Source: Thermoflexales bacterium
GTDB lineage: Bacteria > Chloroflexota > Anaerolineae > S140-20
DNA: 8,329 bases
Direction of reading: 5' to 3'
NCBI GenBank assembly: GCA_015484715.1
Contig: WFUY01000162.1
Coordinates: forward strand, 1 to 8,329
This document shows, piece after piece, positions 1 to 6,592 of the stretch (positions are counted from its first letter, which is position 1; each line of letters begins with the position of its first letter). The position numbers and the translations under genes are program-made. The notes beneath the pieces are model-generated. The model did not search any database, was not told the origin of the DNA, and was given only the letters and a program-made list of their open reading frames with translations.

Positions 1-698
1 CCATCGAGAGGGGAGCCGATGCTGTCGAGATGGATGTCCGGCTGACACGCGATCGGGTGCCAGTCGTCTACCACTACTTCTACCTTGACGAGGTCACCAC
101 CGCTTCGGGCCCGATCTTCGACTACACCCTCGCCCAGCTCCGAGATGTCAAGCTCCTGGGCCACGATGGTCACCCCCTCCGCGATAGCCGCATCCCAACC
201 TTGAGGGAGGTCCTGGAGGCCATCGGCGGTCGGATAGGGCTAGAGATTGAGGTCAAAGGGCCAGAACCGGAGTCGGCTGGGGCGATAGGCACCGTTCTCC
301 AGGACTTTCGTCCCTTGTGGGAGACGATGGAGGTCACCTCCTACGAGCCGGCGCTCCTCCTCGCCTTACAGCGACACTGCCCCGCCCTGACCATGGACCT
401 GCTGCTTCCCCGGGCGGAGGAGTGGATGGGGCCAGACGTGATCACCTACCTGGCCATCCATCGCGGCCGGCTGGCCCGGGCCAGGGCGGTGCACCTGCAC
501 TTCCCGCTCCTCTCCAGGGAGGTTGTCTCGGAGATCCGAGCGTGGGGAATCGAGGTACATGCCTTCGATGTCAACGATGAACGATCGCTGCGCCGTGCCG
601 TGGAGCTGGAGGTCCCCAGAATCTGCACCGATGCACTCCAGCAGGCCCTCGACTTTTGCCGGCGGATGAGGGATGACAAACCCTGTCCGACTCTATAG
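1..698 (+). CDS. Glycerophosphodiester phosphodiesterase, 5' partial
   Basis: This enzyme hydrolyses glycerophosphodiesters to glycerol-3-phosphate and an alcohol, in phospholipid turnover. The reading frame is open from base 3 to the TAG at 696-698 (231 codons), so the true start lies left of the window. The sequence enters at GADAVEMDVRLTRD, the family's metal-binding Glu-x-Asp segment (Glu codon 27-29, Asp 33-35). It is followed by VPVVYH with the conserved His (72-74), and by LEIEVK, the conserved Glu-x-Lys strand (249-257). The missing part is about 25-30 residues and should carry the HRG motif with the other catalytic His. The usual His-Asp pair reads His-Tyr here, and the LDRTT-like segment reads LDEVTT. 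No membrane segment is visible in the part present. The end is typical for a soluble GDPD of about 250 residues. The family call is firm; the exact substrate is unknown. Confidence 0.88.
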   Translation, partial: IERGADAVEMDVRLTRDRVPVVYHYFYLDEVTTASGPIFDYTLAQLRDVKLLGHDGHPLRDSRIPTLREVLEAIGGRIGLEIEVKGPEPESAGAIGTVLQDFRPLWETMEVTSYEPALLLALQRHCPALTMDLLLPRAEEWMGPDVITYLAIHRGRLARARAVHLHFPLLSREVVSEIRAWGIEVHAFDVNDERSLRRAVELEVPRICTDALQQALDFCRRMRDDKPCPTL

Positions 699-705
699 CA
701 TTGCC

Positions 706-712
706 AGGGAGG
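706..712 (+). promoter_or_regulatory. Ribosome binding site deciding the hydrolase start
   Basis: AGGGAGG lies 5 bp before the ATG at 718. It favours that start over the in-frame ATG at 673, which would overlap the preceding gene by 26 bp and add 15 residues not typical of the family. Confidence 0.7.
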
Positions 713-717
713 CCAAG

Positions 718-1491
718 ATGACCGAGACCATCGTGATGATTCACGGGATGTGGGGGAGGCCGTGGTGCTGGGGGAACTACCGGGCCTTCTTCGAGGCGCA
801 GGGCTTTCGCTGCATCACGCCCACGCTGCGCCTCCACGACGTGGACCCGACCGAGCCCCCCGACCCTCGGTTGGGGACGACCAGCTTGTTGGACTACGCC
901 GGCGACCTGGAGGAGGAGATCCGTCGGCTTGACACGACGCCCATCCTGATGGGCCATTCGATGGGCGGGCTCCTCACCCAAATCCTGGGAAGCCGGGGAT
1001 TGGGGAAAGCCCTCGTCCTGCTGACTCCGGCCTCCCCGCGCGGCGTCATCGCCATCCGCCCCTCGGTGGTCAGGAGCTTCTGGAGCGTCCTCACCAAGTG
1101 GGGCTTCTGGCGCAAGCCGATGCGCCTGACCTTCAACGAAGCGGTCTACGCGATGCTGCACCTCCTGAGCCCGGAGAAGCAGGAGGAGACTTACCGCAAG
1201 TTCGTCTACGAATCGGGGCGGGCGATGGCCGAGATCGGCTTCTGGTTCTTCGACCCCCACCGGGCCTCCGAAGTGGACGCCTCCCGGATCACCTGCCCGG
1301 TCCTGGTGGTCGCCGGGGCCCAGGACCGGATCACGCCGGCCTCCGTCGTCCGCCGGGTGGCCGCCAAGTACCAGGCGGTCGCCACCTACCGGGAATTCCC
1401 CGATCACGCCCACTGGGTCCTGGAGGAGCCGGGCTGGGAAGAGGTCGCCGGCTACGTCCTGGACTGGCTGAACCGGGTGCTCGCCCAGTAG
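718..1491 (+). CDS. Alpha/beta hydrolase
   Basis: This is a soluble alpha/beta-hydrolase-fold enzyme of 257 residues, probably an esterase, lipase or related hydrolase; the substrate cannot be read from the sequence. The start at 718 gives the typical beginning TETIVMIHGMWG, where the HGMWG turn (residues 9-13) forms the oxyanion-hole region. The nucleophile elbow is GHSMGG with Ser81. The acid is Asp203 in AGAQDRITP. The base is His232 in HAHWVLEEPGW, with His230 as a less likely alternative. The triad is therefore complete and in the normal order. The helical cap lies roughly at residues 115-180. There is no signal peptide, so it is probably cytoplasmic. It starts 19 bp after the phosphodiesterase stop, so the two are probably co-transcribed. 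A joint role in lipid breakdown would fit but is inferred from position only. Confidence 0.88.
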   Translation: MTETIVMIHGMWGRPWCWGNYRAFFEAQGFRCITPTLRLHDVDPTEPPDPRLGTTSLLDYAGDLEEEIRRLDTTPILMGHSMGGLLTQILGSRGLGKALVLLTPASPRGVIAIRPSVVRSFWSVLTKWGFWRKPMRLTFNEAVYAMLHLLSPEKQEETYRKFVYESGRAMAEIGFWFFDPHRASEVDASRITCPVLVVAGAQDRITPASVVRRVAAKYQAVATYREFPDHAHWVLEEPGWEEVAGYVLDWLNRVLAQ

Positions 1492-1505
1492 CCGCCGCTC
1501 ACCAA

Positions 1506-1531
1506 CAGCCTGCGGTCTGGCCGCCGGGCTG
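1506..1531 (+). terminator. Hairpin after the hydrolase, possible terminator
   Basis: Fourteen bp after the hydrolase stop there is a stem CAGCC/GGCTG (1506-1510 with 1527-1531). An inner stem GCGG/CCGC (1512-1515 with 1521-1524) closes a 5-nt loop. No T-run follows, so it is not a classical intrinsic terminator. It sits where the upstream transcription unit should end, which is the main reason for the call. Confidence 0.3.
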
Positions 1532-1559
1532 TCTGCCGCTCCAGCTACCTGACCGCGTC

Positions 1560-1655
1560 ACCCTCCCGCAGGTCACGCGGCGCCCGGGAATAGCAATGGA
1601 TCATCGGAGGCTGCCTGTGACACGCTTCAGGCCATCGGGGGGCCTGCGGGAGGGT
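1560..1655 (+). repeat. 13-bp perfect inverted repeat in the leader of the GlcF-like gene
   Basis: ACCCTCCCGCAGG at 1560-1572 is the exact reverse complement of CCTGCGGGAGGGT at 1643-1655. The 70-nt loop holds a smaller hairpin, GCCTG/CAGGC, around 1612-1631. The left arm also overlaps competing short pairings: CCGCGT at 1553-1558 with ACGCGG at 1575-1580, and TGACC/GGTCA. The right arm ends 17 bp before the ribosome binding site of the gene at 1685. A structured 5' leader or regulatory element is possible; a chance GC-rich pairing cannot be excluded. It matches no riboswitch class that I recognise. The rest of the 1492-1684 gap shows no gene and no clear promoter boxes. Confidence 0.45.
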
Positions 1656-1672
1656 CATTTGCCGCCCAGAAC

Positions 1673-1679
1673 AGGAGGG
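1673..1679 (+). promoter_or_regulatory. Ribosome binding site for the GTG start at 1685
   Basis: AGGAGGG lies 5 bp before GTG 1685. It supports this non-ATG start over the in-frame GTG at 1697 and ATG at 1712, both of which are too far away. Confidence 0.75.
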
Positions 1680-1684
1680 AATCC

Positions 1685-3049
1685 GTGGAGACGAGCGTGA
1701 CCTCACCGCCGATGGGGAGGGATTGGGCTGCCGACCGCTTCCGGCGTGAGCCCAACCCCTTGGCGACGGCAGAGTTTCGGACCTTGGTCAACGCCTGCAT
1801 CCACTGCGGGCTCTGCCTGCCGGCCTGCCCTACCTACGACATCTTCGGCACCGAGATGGACGCCCCTCGGGGGCGGATCGCCCTGATGCGGGCCGCCGCC
1901 GAAGGGCGCATCCCGCTCGATTCCCCTTTCGTCCGCCACATCGAGCTTTGCCTGGCCTGCCGGGCCTGCGAGACGGCCTGCCCCTCGGGGGTCCAATACG
2001 GCAAGCTGGTGGAGCGGGCCCGCGTCGCCATCGAGCAGCGCCGGCGTCCCTGCCGGGCCGAACGGCTCCTCCGCCGCCTGGCCCTATGGGAGTTGCTGCC
2101 CCATCGGGGCCGGCTTCGCCTGCTGGCCCGCCTGCTCTGGCTCTACCAAGCCAGCGGCCTGCAACGGCTGGTCCGGGCGTTGGACCTCCTCCCGGAGCGG
2201 CTGAAGGTGATGGAAGGGCTCCTCCCCCCGCTCCCTGCCCGCCATCCGGCCTACAACCGGCCTGCGCCGGCCCTGGGGGAGAGGCGAGGTCGGGTCGCCC
2301 TCTTCCTCGGCTGCGTGCAGGACGCCTTCCTCTCGCCCGTCAACGAGGCGACGGTACGGGTGCTCCAGCGCAACGGGTACGAGGTCCACTTCCCACCGGG
2401 GCAGACCTGCTGTGGGGCTGCCCATCTGCACGTGGGCGAGGAGGCGATGGCCCGGGAGCTGGCCCGGCGGAACGTGGACGCTTTCCTGGCAGGCGAGTAC
2501 GAGGCCGTCATCAACAACGCCGGAGGCTGTGGGGCGATGCTCAAGGAGTACGGGGAGTTGCTGGCCGATGATCCCGCCTACGCCGAGAAGGCCCGCCGTT
2601 TCTCGGCCCAGGTCCAGGACATCCACGAGTTCCTGGCCGCTCACCTCCACGAGCCACCCCAGGGCGAGGTGGCCGTCCGGGTGACCTACGTGGACTCCTG
2701 CCACCTGCGCCACGCCCAGAAGGTGGTGCAGCAGCCCCGCGACCTGCTGCGGCAGATTCCCGGCCTGGAGCTGGTGGAGTTGCAGGCTCCCGACCGCTGC
2801 TGCGGCAGCGCGGGCGTCTACAACCTGGTCCATCCCGAGGAAGCTCACCAGGTGCTGGAGGCCAAGGTGGCCGACGTGCGCCGGACGGGGGCCCAGGTGG
2901 TGGCGACCTCCAACGCCGGCTGCCAGTTGCAGATGGGGTACGGCGTACAGCGGTTCGGCCTGCCGGCCCAGGTCGTGCACGTGGTGGAGTTGCTGGACCG
3001 GGCCTACCGCAGCCCGAAAGCCGGGTCGCCTTCAAAGGGACAACCATAA
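1685..3049 (+). CDS. glcF: Glycolate oxidase-type iron-sulfur subunit (GlcF-like)
   Basis: This 454-residue iron-sulfur electron-transfer protein resembles GlcF, the subunit that works with the flavoproteins GlcD and GlcE to oxidise glycolate to glyoxylate. Two 4Fe-4S clusters are visible near the N terminus: CIHCGLCLPACP (Cys38, 41, 44, 48) and CLACRACETACP (Cys89, 92, 95, 99). Between them is the family stretch FGTEMDAPRGRI. Two cysteine-rich CCG domains follow: Cys210, Cys242-Cys243 and Cys282, then Cys339, Cys372-Cys373 and Cys413. All expected cysteines are present, so it should be functional. There is no signal peptide or clear membrane segment; a basic helical linker covers about residues 107-180. 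No glcD or glcE is in the window. The CCG family also includes lactate-oxidation and heterodisulfide-reductase-like proteins, so the physiological donor is uncertain although GlcF is the closest pattern. Confidence 0.87.
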   Translation: METSVTSPPMGRDWAADRFRREPNPLATAEFRTLVNACIHCGLCLPACPTYDIFGTEMDAPRGRIALMRAAAEGRIPLDSPFVRHIELCLACRACETACPSGVQYGKLVERARVAIEQRRRPCRAERLLRRLALWELLPHRGRLRLLARLLWLYQASGLQRLVRALDLLPERLKVMEGLLPPLPARHPAYNRPAPALGERRGRVALFLGCVQDAFLSPVNEATVRVLQRNGYEVHFPPGQTCCGAAHLHVGEEAMARELARRNVDAFLAGEYEAVINNAGGCGAMLKEYGELLADDPAYAEKARRFSAQVQDIHEFLAAHLHEPPQGEVAVRVTYVDSCHLRHAQKVVQQPRDLLRQIPGLELVELQAPDRCCGSAGVYNLVHPEEAHQVLEAKVADVRRTGAQVVATSNAGCQLQMGYGVQRFGLPAQVVHVVELLDRAYRSPKAGSPSKGQP

Positions 3050-3058
3050 GCCGGAGAA

Positions 3059-3283
3059 GTGGCTCCATCCAAGCTGAGCATCGGGCTGCCGTTGGGTTGG
3101 AGACTCGCGCTGCGGGGCGGCGAATCGGTGCTGCCGGCCAAGATCGTGGTCGGCATCCTGGTCCTTGTTGTAGACCTCTATCTGCTCTCCGAAGTCCTGG
3201 GTCTCGGCTGGTTCACCCCGGCTCGGCCGGGAGAAGGGGACGAGTGGAGTGAAGAACCACGCCCGGATCGAGAGAAGAGGTGA
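3059..3283 (+). CDS. Small single-pass membrane protein, unknown function
   Basis: I do not recognise this 74-residue protein. It has a basic N-terminal stretch (Arg15, Arg19, Lys28), one hydrophobic segment at about residues 28-50 with an Asp at position 39 in its middle, and a highly charged tail rich in Glu, Asp and Arg from residue 56. It starts with GTG 9 bp after the stop of the GlcF-like gene. The only purine-rich site, GGAG at 3053-3056, is closer to the start than ideal. Its TGA (3281-3283) overlaps the ribosome binding site of the next gene, which supports a real, translationally coupled gene. It could belong to either neighbour. Short length and lack of a known family keep confidence moderate. 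Confidence 0.5.
   Translation: MAPSKLSIGLPLGWRLALRGGESVLPAKIVVGILVLVVDLYLLSEVLGLGWFTPARPGEGDEWSEEPRPDREKR
3275..3282 (+). promoter_or_regulatory. Ribosome binding site for the GTG start at 3287
   Basis: AAGAGGTG overlaps the last codons and stop of the small membrane protein and lies 4 bp before GTG 3287. It fixes that start and suggests translational coupling. Confidence 0.6.
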
Positions 3284-3286
3284 AAC

Positions 3287-4492
3287 GTGACCTCACCTTT
3301 CCCGTCCAAGGAACAAGTGTTCGATTTCCTCGATGACTATGCCTACCAGCGCAAGGAGGAAATTGACCGCCGGCAGTTGGGCAAGGACCAAGGGTTGATC
3401 AAGTCCTACCTTCTGGAGACCATGCCCGGAAACCCCGAAAGGGGGACGGGGATGGATCTGCCGGTCGTGCTGCGAGGCACCGGGTGGCAGATCGTTCCCA
3501 TCGAAGACACAGCGCTTTATCAAGTGTATGATGGGGAAGGAGAACTGGGCTTCCTAGAGCCGCTCTCCTCCCGGCACCTCGCGTTACATTCCATCAGTGA
3601 GACCCGTCGGGCCGACAAAGCAGTGCGCAATACCGTATTGGCCACCTCTCAATTGGACTTCGCCTGGCTGTCCAGCAGCTACTTTCAGGTCCTCTGGCAG
3701 CACCTCATCCTGCCCCAGATGCCGAAGCGGTTCATCAAGCTCCGATTCGAGCACGAGGCCCGTTTTGAAGCGGACTCTTGGGATGGACGGAGGGAGAAGA
3801 GCCTCGAAGAGCCAATGGAGCGCCGCGCCTCGAGCCTGACGATCACAGAACGCTCTCACAAGGTTGCCCAATTCCTGCCGGACCTTCAGAGGGTTCACCC
3901 CCCCTTCCGGGTGATCAAGATGTTGCGTATCCCGGCCCCAGAGGTACGAGGGGGGTACGATCTCTGGTCGTGGGGCAAAATGACCTACCGCGCTCCCTCT
4001 TTCCGCGATGGTCGCGCCCAGATGCTCTCCATAGCGCGTCTGTATGAGCGGACAACCCAAGTCATCGAACAACTTCTGTGGTTCCAGGTGGAGAGAATCA
4101 AGGGGAAAGAAGGGAGCGAGGGAATGACGTTGAGAGGCGCACCGGTGACGTTCACGTTTACCCCCCCCTTGTCTATCACTGCCTTTCGGAACTTCGTCAC
4201 CACCACCTTTGAGCGCGGGCAAGGGCCGCTACGGCTGTGGGGGAATCCGATTTGGCGGGGGGATAAGAAGGTTCACATCTACGGTATGGACTTGCACCTG
4301 TGGCGGCGGATCTACCTGGAGATCACACCCCGCCAGATGCGCGTGATCCTGCCTCGGGGAACCTGTGGGAACACCGTTCACCGCCTGGTGGTCAACGTAT
4401 TGCGCTATCTGACGCCGACTGCCCAAGTTTTCATCGGAGAGGCGGAATACGAGCGCCTGATCGAAAGGGTGCTCCTGGGCGAGGACATCTGA
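3287..4492 (+). CDS. Hypothetical protein of unknown family, 401 residues
   Basis: I cannot place this protein in a known family. It starts at GTG 3287 behind a good ribosome binding site, 3 bp after the small membrane protein. The N-terminal 50 residues are charged and probably helical. A mixed middle region follows, containing PKRFIKLRFEHEARFEAD near residues 144-161. The C-terminal third looks like alternating strands and helices, with PLRLWGNPIW, then MRVILPRGTCGNTVHRL (the GTCGNTVHRL part is residues 358-367). No signal peptide, membrane segment, Walker motif or zinc-binding cysteine pattern is visible. The third-position GC is about 71% in the first 92 codons, against about 93% in the first 72 codons of the ABC ATPase at 5578, so the gene may be acquired. 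The next gene is in the same frame beyond a single TGA, so the two probably act together. Confidence 0.75.
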   Translation: MTSPFPSKEQVFDFLDDYAYQRKEEIDRRQLGKDQGLIKSYLLETMPGNPERGTGMDLPVVLRGTGWQIVPIEDTALYQVYDGEGELGFLEPLSSRHLALHSISETRRADKAVRNTVLATSQLDFAWLSSSYFQVLWQHLILPQMPKRFIKLRFEHEARFEADSWDGRREKSLEEPMERRASSLTITERSHKVAQFLPDLQRVHPPFRVIKMLRIPAPEVRGGYDLWSWGKMTYRAPSFRDGRAQMLSIARLYERTTQVIEQLLWFQVERIKGKEGSEGMTLRGAPVTFTFTPPLSITAFRNFVTTTFERGQGPLRLWGNPIWRGDKKVHIYGMDLHLWRRIYLEITPRQMRVILPRGTCGNTVHRLVVNVLRYLTPTAQVFIGEAEYERLIERVLLGEDI

Positions 4493-4534
4493 TCCGATAG
4501 AGCAAACCCCTCTCTTTCAACTCAACTTGATGCT

Positions 4535-5566
4535 GTGGTTGTGTGGCCAGCTCTTCCTGCGAGCGCGAGCATACGCCCCATCTTCCGAGAGGATGGCTTC
4601 ACCCTACGGGGCATCGGCTGGGCCTTCGCTCTACCCCTGGAGGTGCGGGCCAGGGCCGAGAGGGCCAATCTCCCCCTCAAGGTACGAGCCAGCCCCGACC
4701 TGTTGCTGGACCACCGCCAACGCAAGCTGCTGCTACCCATCGAGTGCAAAGTGAACAGCTTCGGTCCTAACGCATCTGGGGAAAGCAGGACTCATCCAGC
4801 GCTCCAGGCAGCCGCGCTGCTTGCTGCCGACGGCCCTTCCGTGGCCGACTATCTGGGCCTGACCGAGCCAGCCCAATGGCAGGCTTACCTGCTTTACGCT
4901 GTGGGCGGAGGGGCCGAGGAAGCTATGCAGGGAACGCTGACGGAACTGAGCCATCGGTTGCAGGCCGCCCACATCGAGCCGGTTCCGGCCGGTGCCCTGG
5001 GCATCCATCTCCGCGATGACGGCATCTACCTGCAGCCGGCGCCGGGAGCGAGGATCCCCGTCACAGCCCTGCAGGCACCACCCCAAAATGGTGTCCGGGT
5101 GATGGAGTGGGAGGAAGACGATGACCCGCGTCCGCTCTACCTGCTTCCTTGGGATCCCAGCATCGGTCCAGCCGATGACTACGAGCGCCGCGTCCTGGAG
5201 GAGAGGGTACGCAGCGCTCTGGCCTCCCTTATCGGCCGTCGCCTGGACGAGCCCGCGTTCGAGGTGACCCTGGATGAGGTGCTGCAAGAAGCTGTAGAGG
5301 TGTGGGAGATGTGGCGTGATCGTCAGGCGGCTGCCGGCTTCCAGCGGGCCGTCAGACGCTATGTCCGACAGGTTCTAAACCGATTGAGCAAGATGGGCTT
5401 GAACGTTCAGATCCGCCAGGATACCCTGGTCTTCGATCTGGTCACGCCCGATATAGCCCGGAAAGTACGCAGTTATCTGAGCAGTGCGGCTTTCCGACGG
5501 GGTGAGCTTGATTTGTGGAGTGAGGACGCTCAGTTGGGCTTCGATTCGCTGGCTGAGGGCTGGTAA
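4535..5566 (+). CDS. Putative PD-(D/E)xK nuclease-like protein, start uncertain
   Basis: This protein of about 343 residues carries a PD-(D/E)xK nuclease signature. Pro54-Asp55 (SPDLLLD) ends a strand, and after 15 residues comes Glu70-Cys71-Lys72 (LLLPIECKV), the typical catalytic Asp...Glu-x-Lys arrangement on adjacent strands. A helix with Gln91 (HPALQAAALLAADG) follows, as in many restriction-like folds. An upstream helix offers Glu36 and Glu42. The C-terminal part from about residue 205 is charged and helical, ending with strand-like QIRQDTLVFDLV. The start is unclear: GTG 4535 or GTG 4541 are the first options and neither has a ribosome binding site. The frame is open back to the TGA of the preceding gene at 4490-4492, which is in the same frame, so the pair may be one broken or recoded gene. 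Third-position GC is about 69% over 49 codons around the motif. The nuclease call rests on the motif alone; the substrate is unknown. Confidence 0.6.
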   Translation: MVVWPALPASASIRPIFREDGFTLRGIGWAFALPLEVRARAERANLPLKVRASPDLLLDHRQRKLLLPIECKVNSFGPNASGESRTHPALQAAALLAADGPSVADYLGLTEPAQWQAYLLYAVGGGAEEAMQGTLTELSHRLQAAHIEPVPAGALGIHLRDDGIYLQPAPGARIPVTALQAPPQNGVRVMEWEEDDDPRPLYLLPWDPSIGPADDYERRVLEERVRSALASLIGRRLDEPAFEVTLDEVLQEAVEVWEMWRDRQAAAGFQRAVRRYVRQVLNRLSKMGLNVQIRQDTLVFDLVTPDIARKVRSYLSSAAFRRGELDLWSEDAQLGFDSLAEGW

Positions 5567-5577
5567 TTGGGAATGCG

Positions 5578-6567
5578 ATGCCTGCAATCCGCGCGGAGGG
5601 ACTTCGCAAGACCTTCGTCACCCGGCGCAAGGCGGCCGGCCTGCGCGGCAGCCTCCGCGCCCTCTTCCACCCCGACCGGCAGACGGTCGAGGCGGTGCGG
5701 GGCATCTCCTTCGAGATGGAGGAGGGGGAGCTCCTGGGCTTCATCGGCCCCAACGGCGCCGGCAAGTCCACAACCATCAAGATGCTCACCGGCATCCTCT
5801 ACCCCACCGCCGGTCAGGCCACCGTGCTCGGCTTCGTCCCTTGGGAGCAGCGCCAACAACTCGCCTACCGGATCGGCACCGTCTTCGGCCAGCGGCCCCA
5901 GCTCTGGTACCACCTGCCTGCCATTGACACCTTTTACCTCTTCGGCAAGATCTACGAGCTGGACGACCGGACCATCCGCCGGCGCATCGCCTTTCTGGCC
6001 GAGGCCTTCGAGATCGAGCACCTGCTGGAGACGCCGGTGCGCAAGCTCTCCCTGGGCCAGCGCATGCGCTGCGAGATCGCCGCGTCCCTCCTCCACCACC
6101 CGCGTCTGCTCCTGCTCGACGAGCCCTCCATCGGCCTGGACGTGGTAGCCAAGCAGCGCATCCGCGATACCATCCGCCGGATGAACGAACTGGAAGGCGT
6201 CGGTGTCCTGCTCACCTCCCACGACGCTGGCGACATCGAGGCCCTCTGCCGTCGGGTCATCATCATCAACCACGGCCAGATCGTCTACCAGGACAAAGTC
6301 TCGGCGCTCAAGCGGCGCTACCTGACCTCCAAGCTGGTCGAGGTGCGCTACGCCCACCAGGTGCCCCGCGACTTCCGAGTCGAAGGCACCCAGGTCCTCA
6401 AGATCGGGCGCTACGGCGTCAAGCTCCGCTTCGACACCCGCCAGACGCCGGTGGAGGCCGTCATCGCTCGGCTGGCCGAGGCCGGCAACCTGGTGGACGT
6501 CACCATCTCCGACCCCTCGCTGGAGGAGGTCATCCGCACCATCTACCAGGAGCAGGCCGAGCCGTAG
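5578..6567 (+). CDS. ABC-2 type exporter ATP-binding protein (COG4586-like)
   Basis: This is the 329-residue ATPase of an ABC exporter, acting on the cytoplasmic side of the membrane with the two permeases that follow. All nucleotide-binding motifs are present: Walker A GPNGAGKST (residues 57-65, Lys63), the Q-loop region at FGQRPQLW (Gln105 or Gln108), signature LSLGQ (157-161), Walker B LLLLDEP with Glu182, the D-loop Gly-Leu-Asp (186-188) and the H-loop His215. An insertion of about 15-20 residues between the first two strands (about residues 16-36) and a C-terminal domain of about 100 residues are usual for the COG4586 type. The start ATG lies 11 bp after the nuclease-like gene; only a weak GGGA precedes it, so coupling to upstream translation is possible. 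The substrate is unknown. Confidence 0.92.
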   Translation: MPAIRAEGLRKTFVTRRKAAGLRGSLRALFHPDRQTVEAVRGISFEMEEGELLGFIGPNGAGKSTTIKMLTGILYPTAGQATVLGFVPWEQRQQLAYRIGTVFGQRPQLWYHLPAIDTFYLFGKIYELDDRTIRRRIAFLAEAFEIEHLLETPVRKLSLGQRMRCEIAASLLHHPRLLLLDEPSIGLDVVAKQRIRDTIRRMNELEGVGVLLTSHDAGDIEALCRRVIIINHGQIVYQDKVSALKRRYLTSKLVEVRYAHQVPRDFRVEGTQVLKIGRYGVKLRFDTRQTPVEAVIARLAEAGNLVDVTISDPSLEEVIRTIYQEQAEP

Positions 6568-6592
6568 CGCAGACCTCGCCCCGGGGAGACCG

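Noticed and set aside
673..717. Earlier ATG for the hydrolase at 673
   Set aside because: It would overlap the phosphodiesterase gene; the ATG at 718 has a strong ribosome binding site and gives the family's normal N terminus.
571..1413. Long open frame on the minus strand opposite the hydrolase
   Set aside because: It lies wholly over well-supported + strand genes, has a Gly/Arg/Asp/His-rich composition typical of antisense frames in GC-rich DNA, and shows no motif.
2084..2980. Long minus-strand open frame opposite the GlcF-like gene
   Set aside because: It is the antisense shadow of a gene with complete cluster motifs and has no recognisable domain of its own.
1696..3297. 12-bp direct repeat CGTGACCTCACC at 1696-1707 and 3286-3297
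   Set aside because: Both copies fall at gene beginnings and encode a similar short peptide; there is no further similarity around them, so chance is the simplest explanation.
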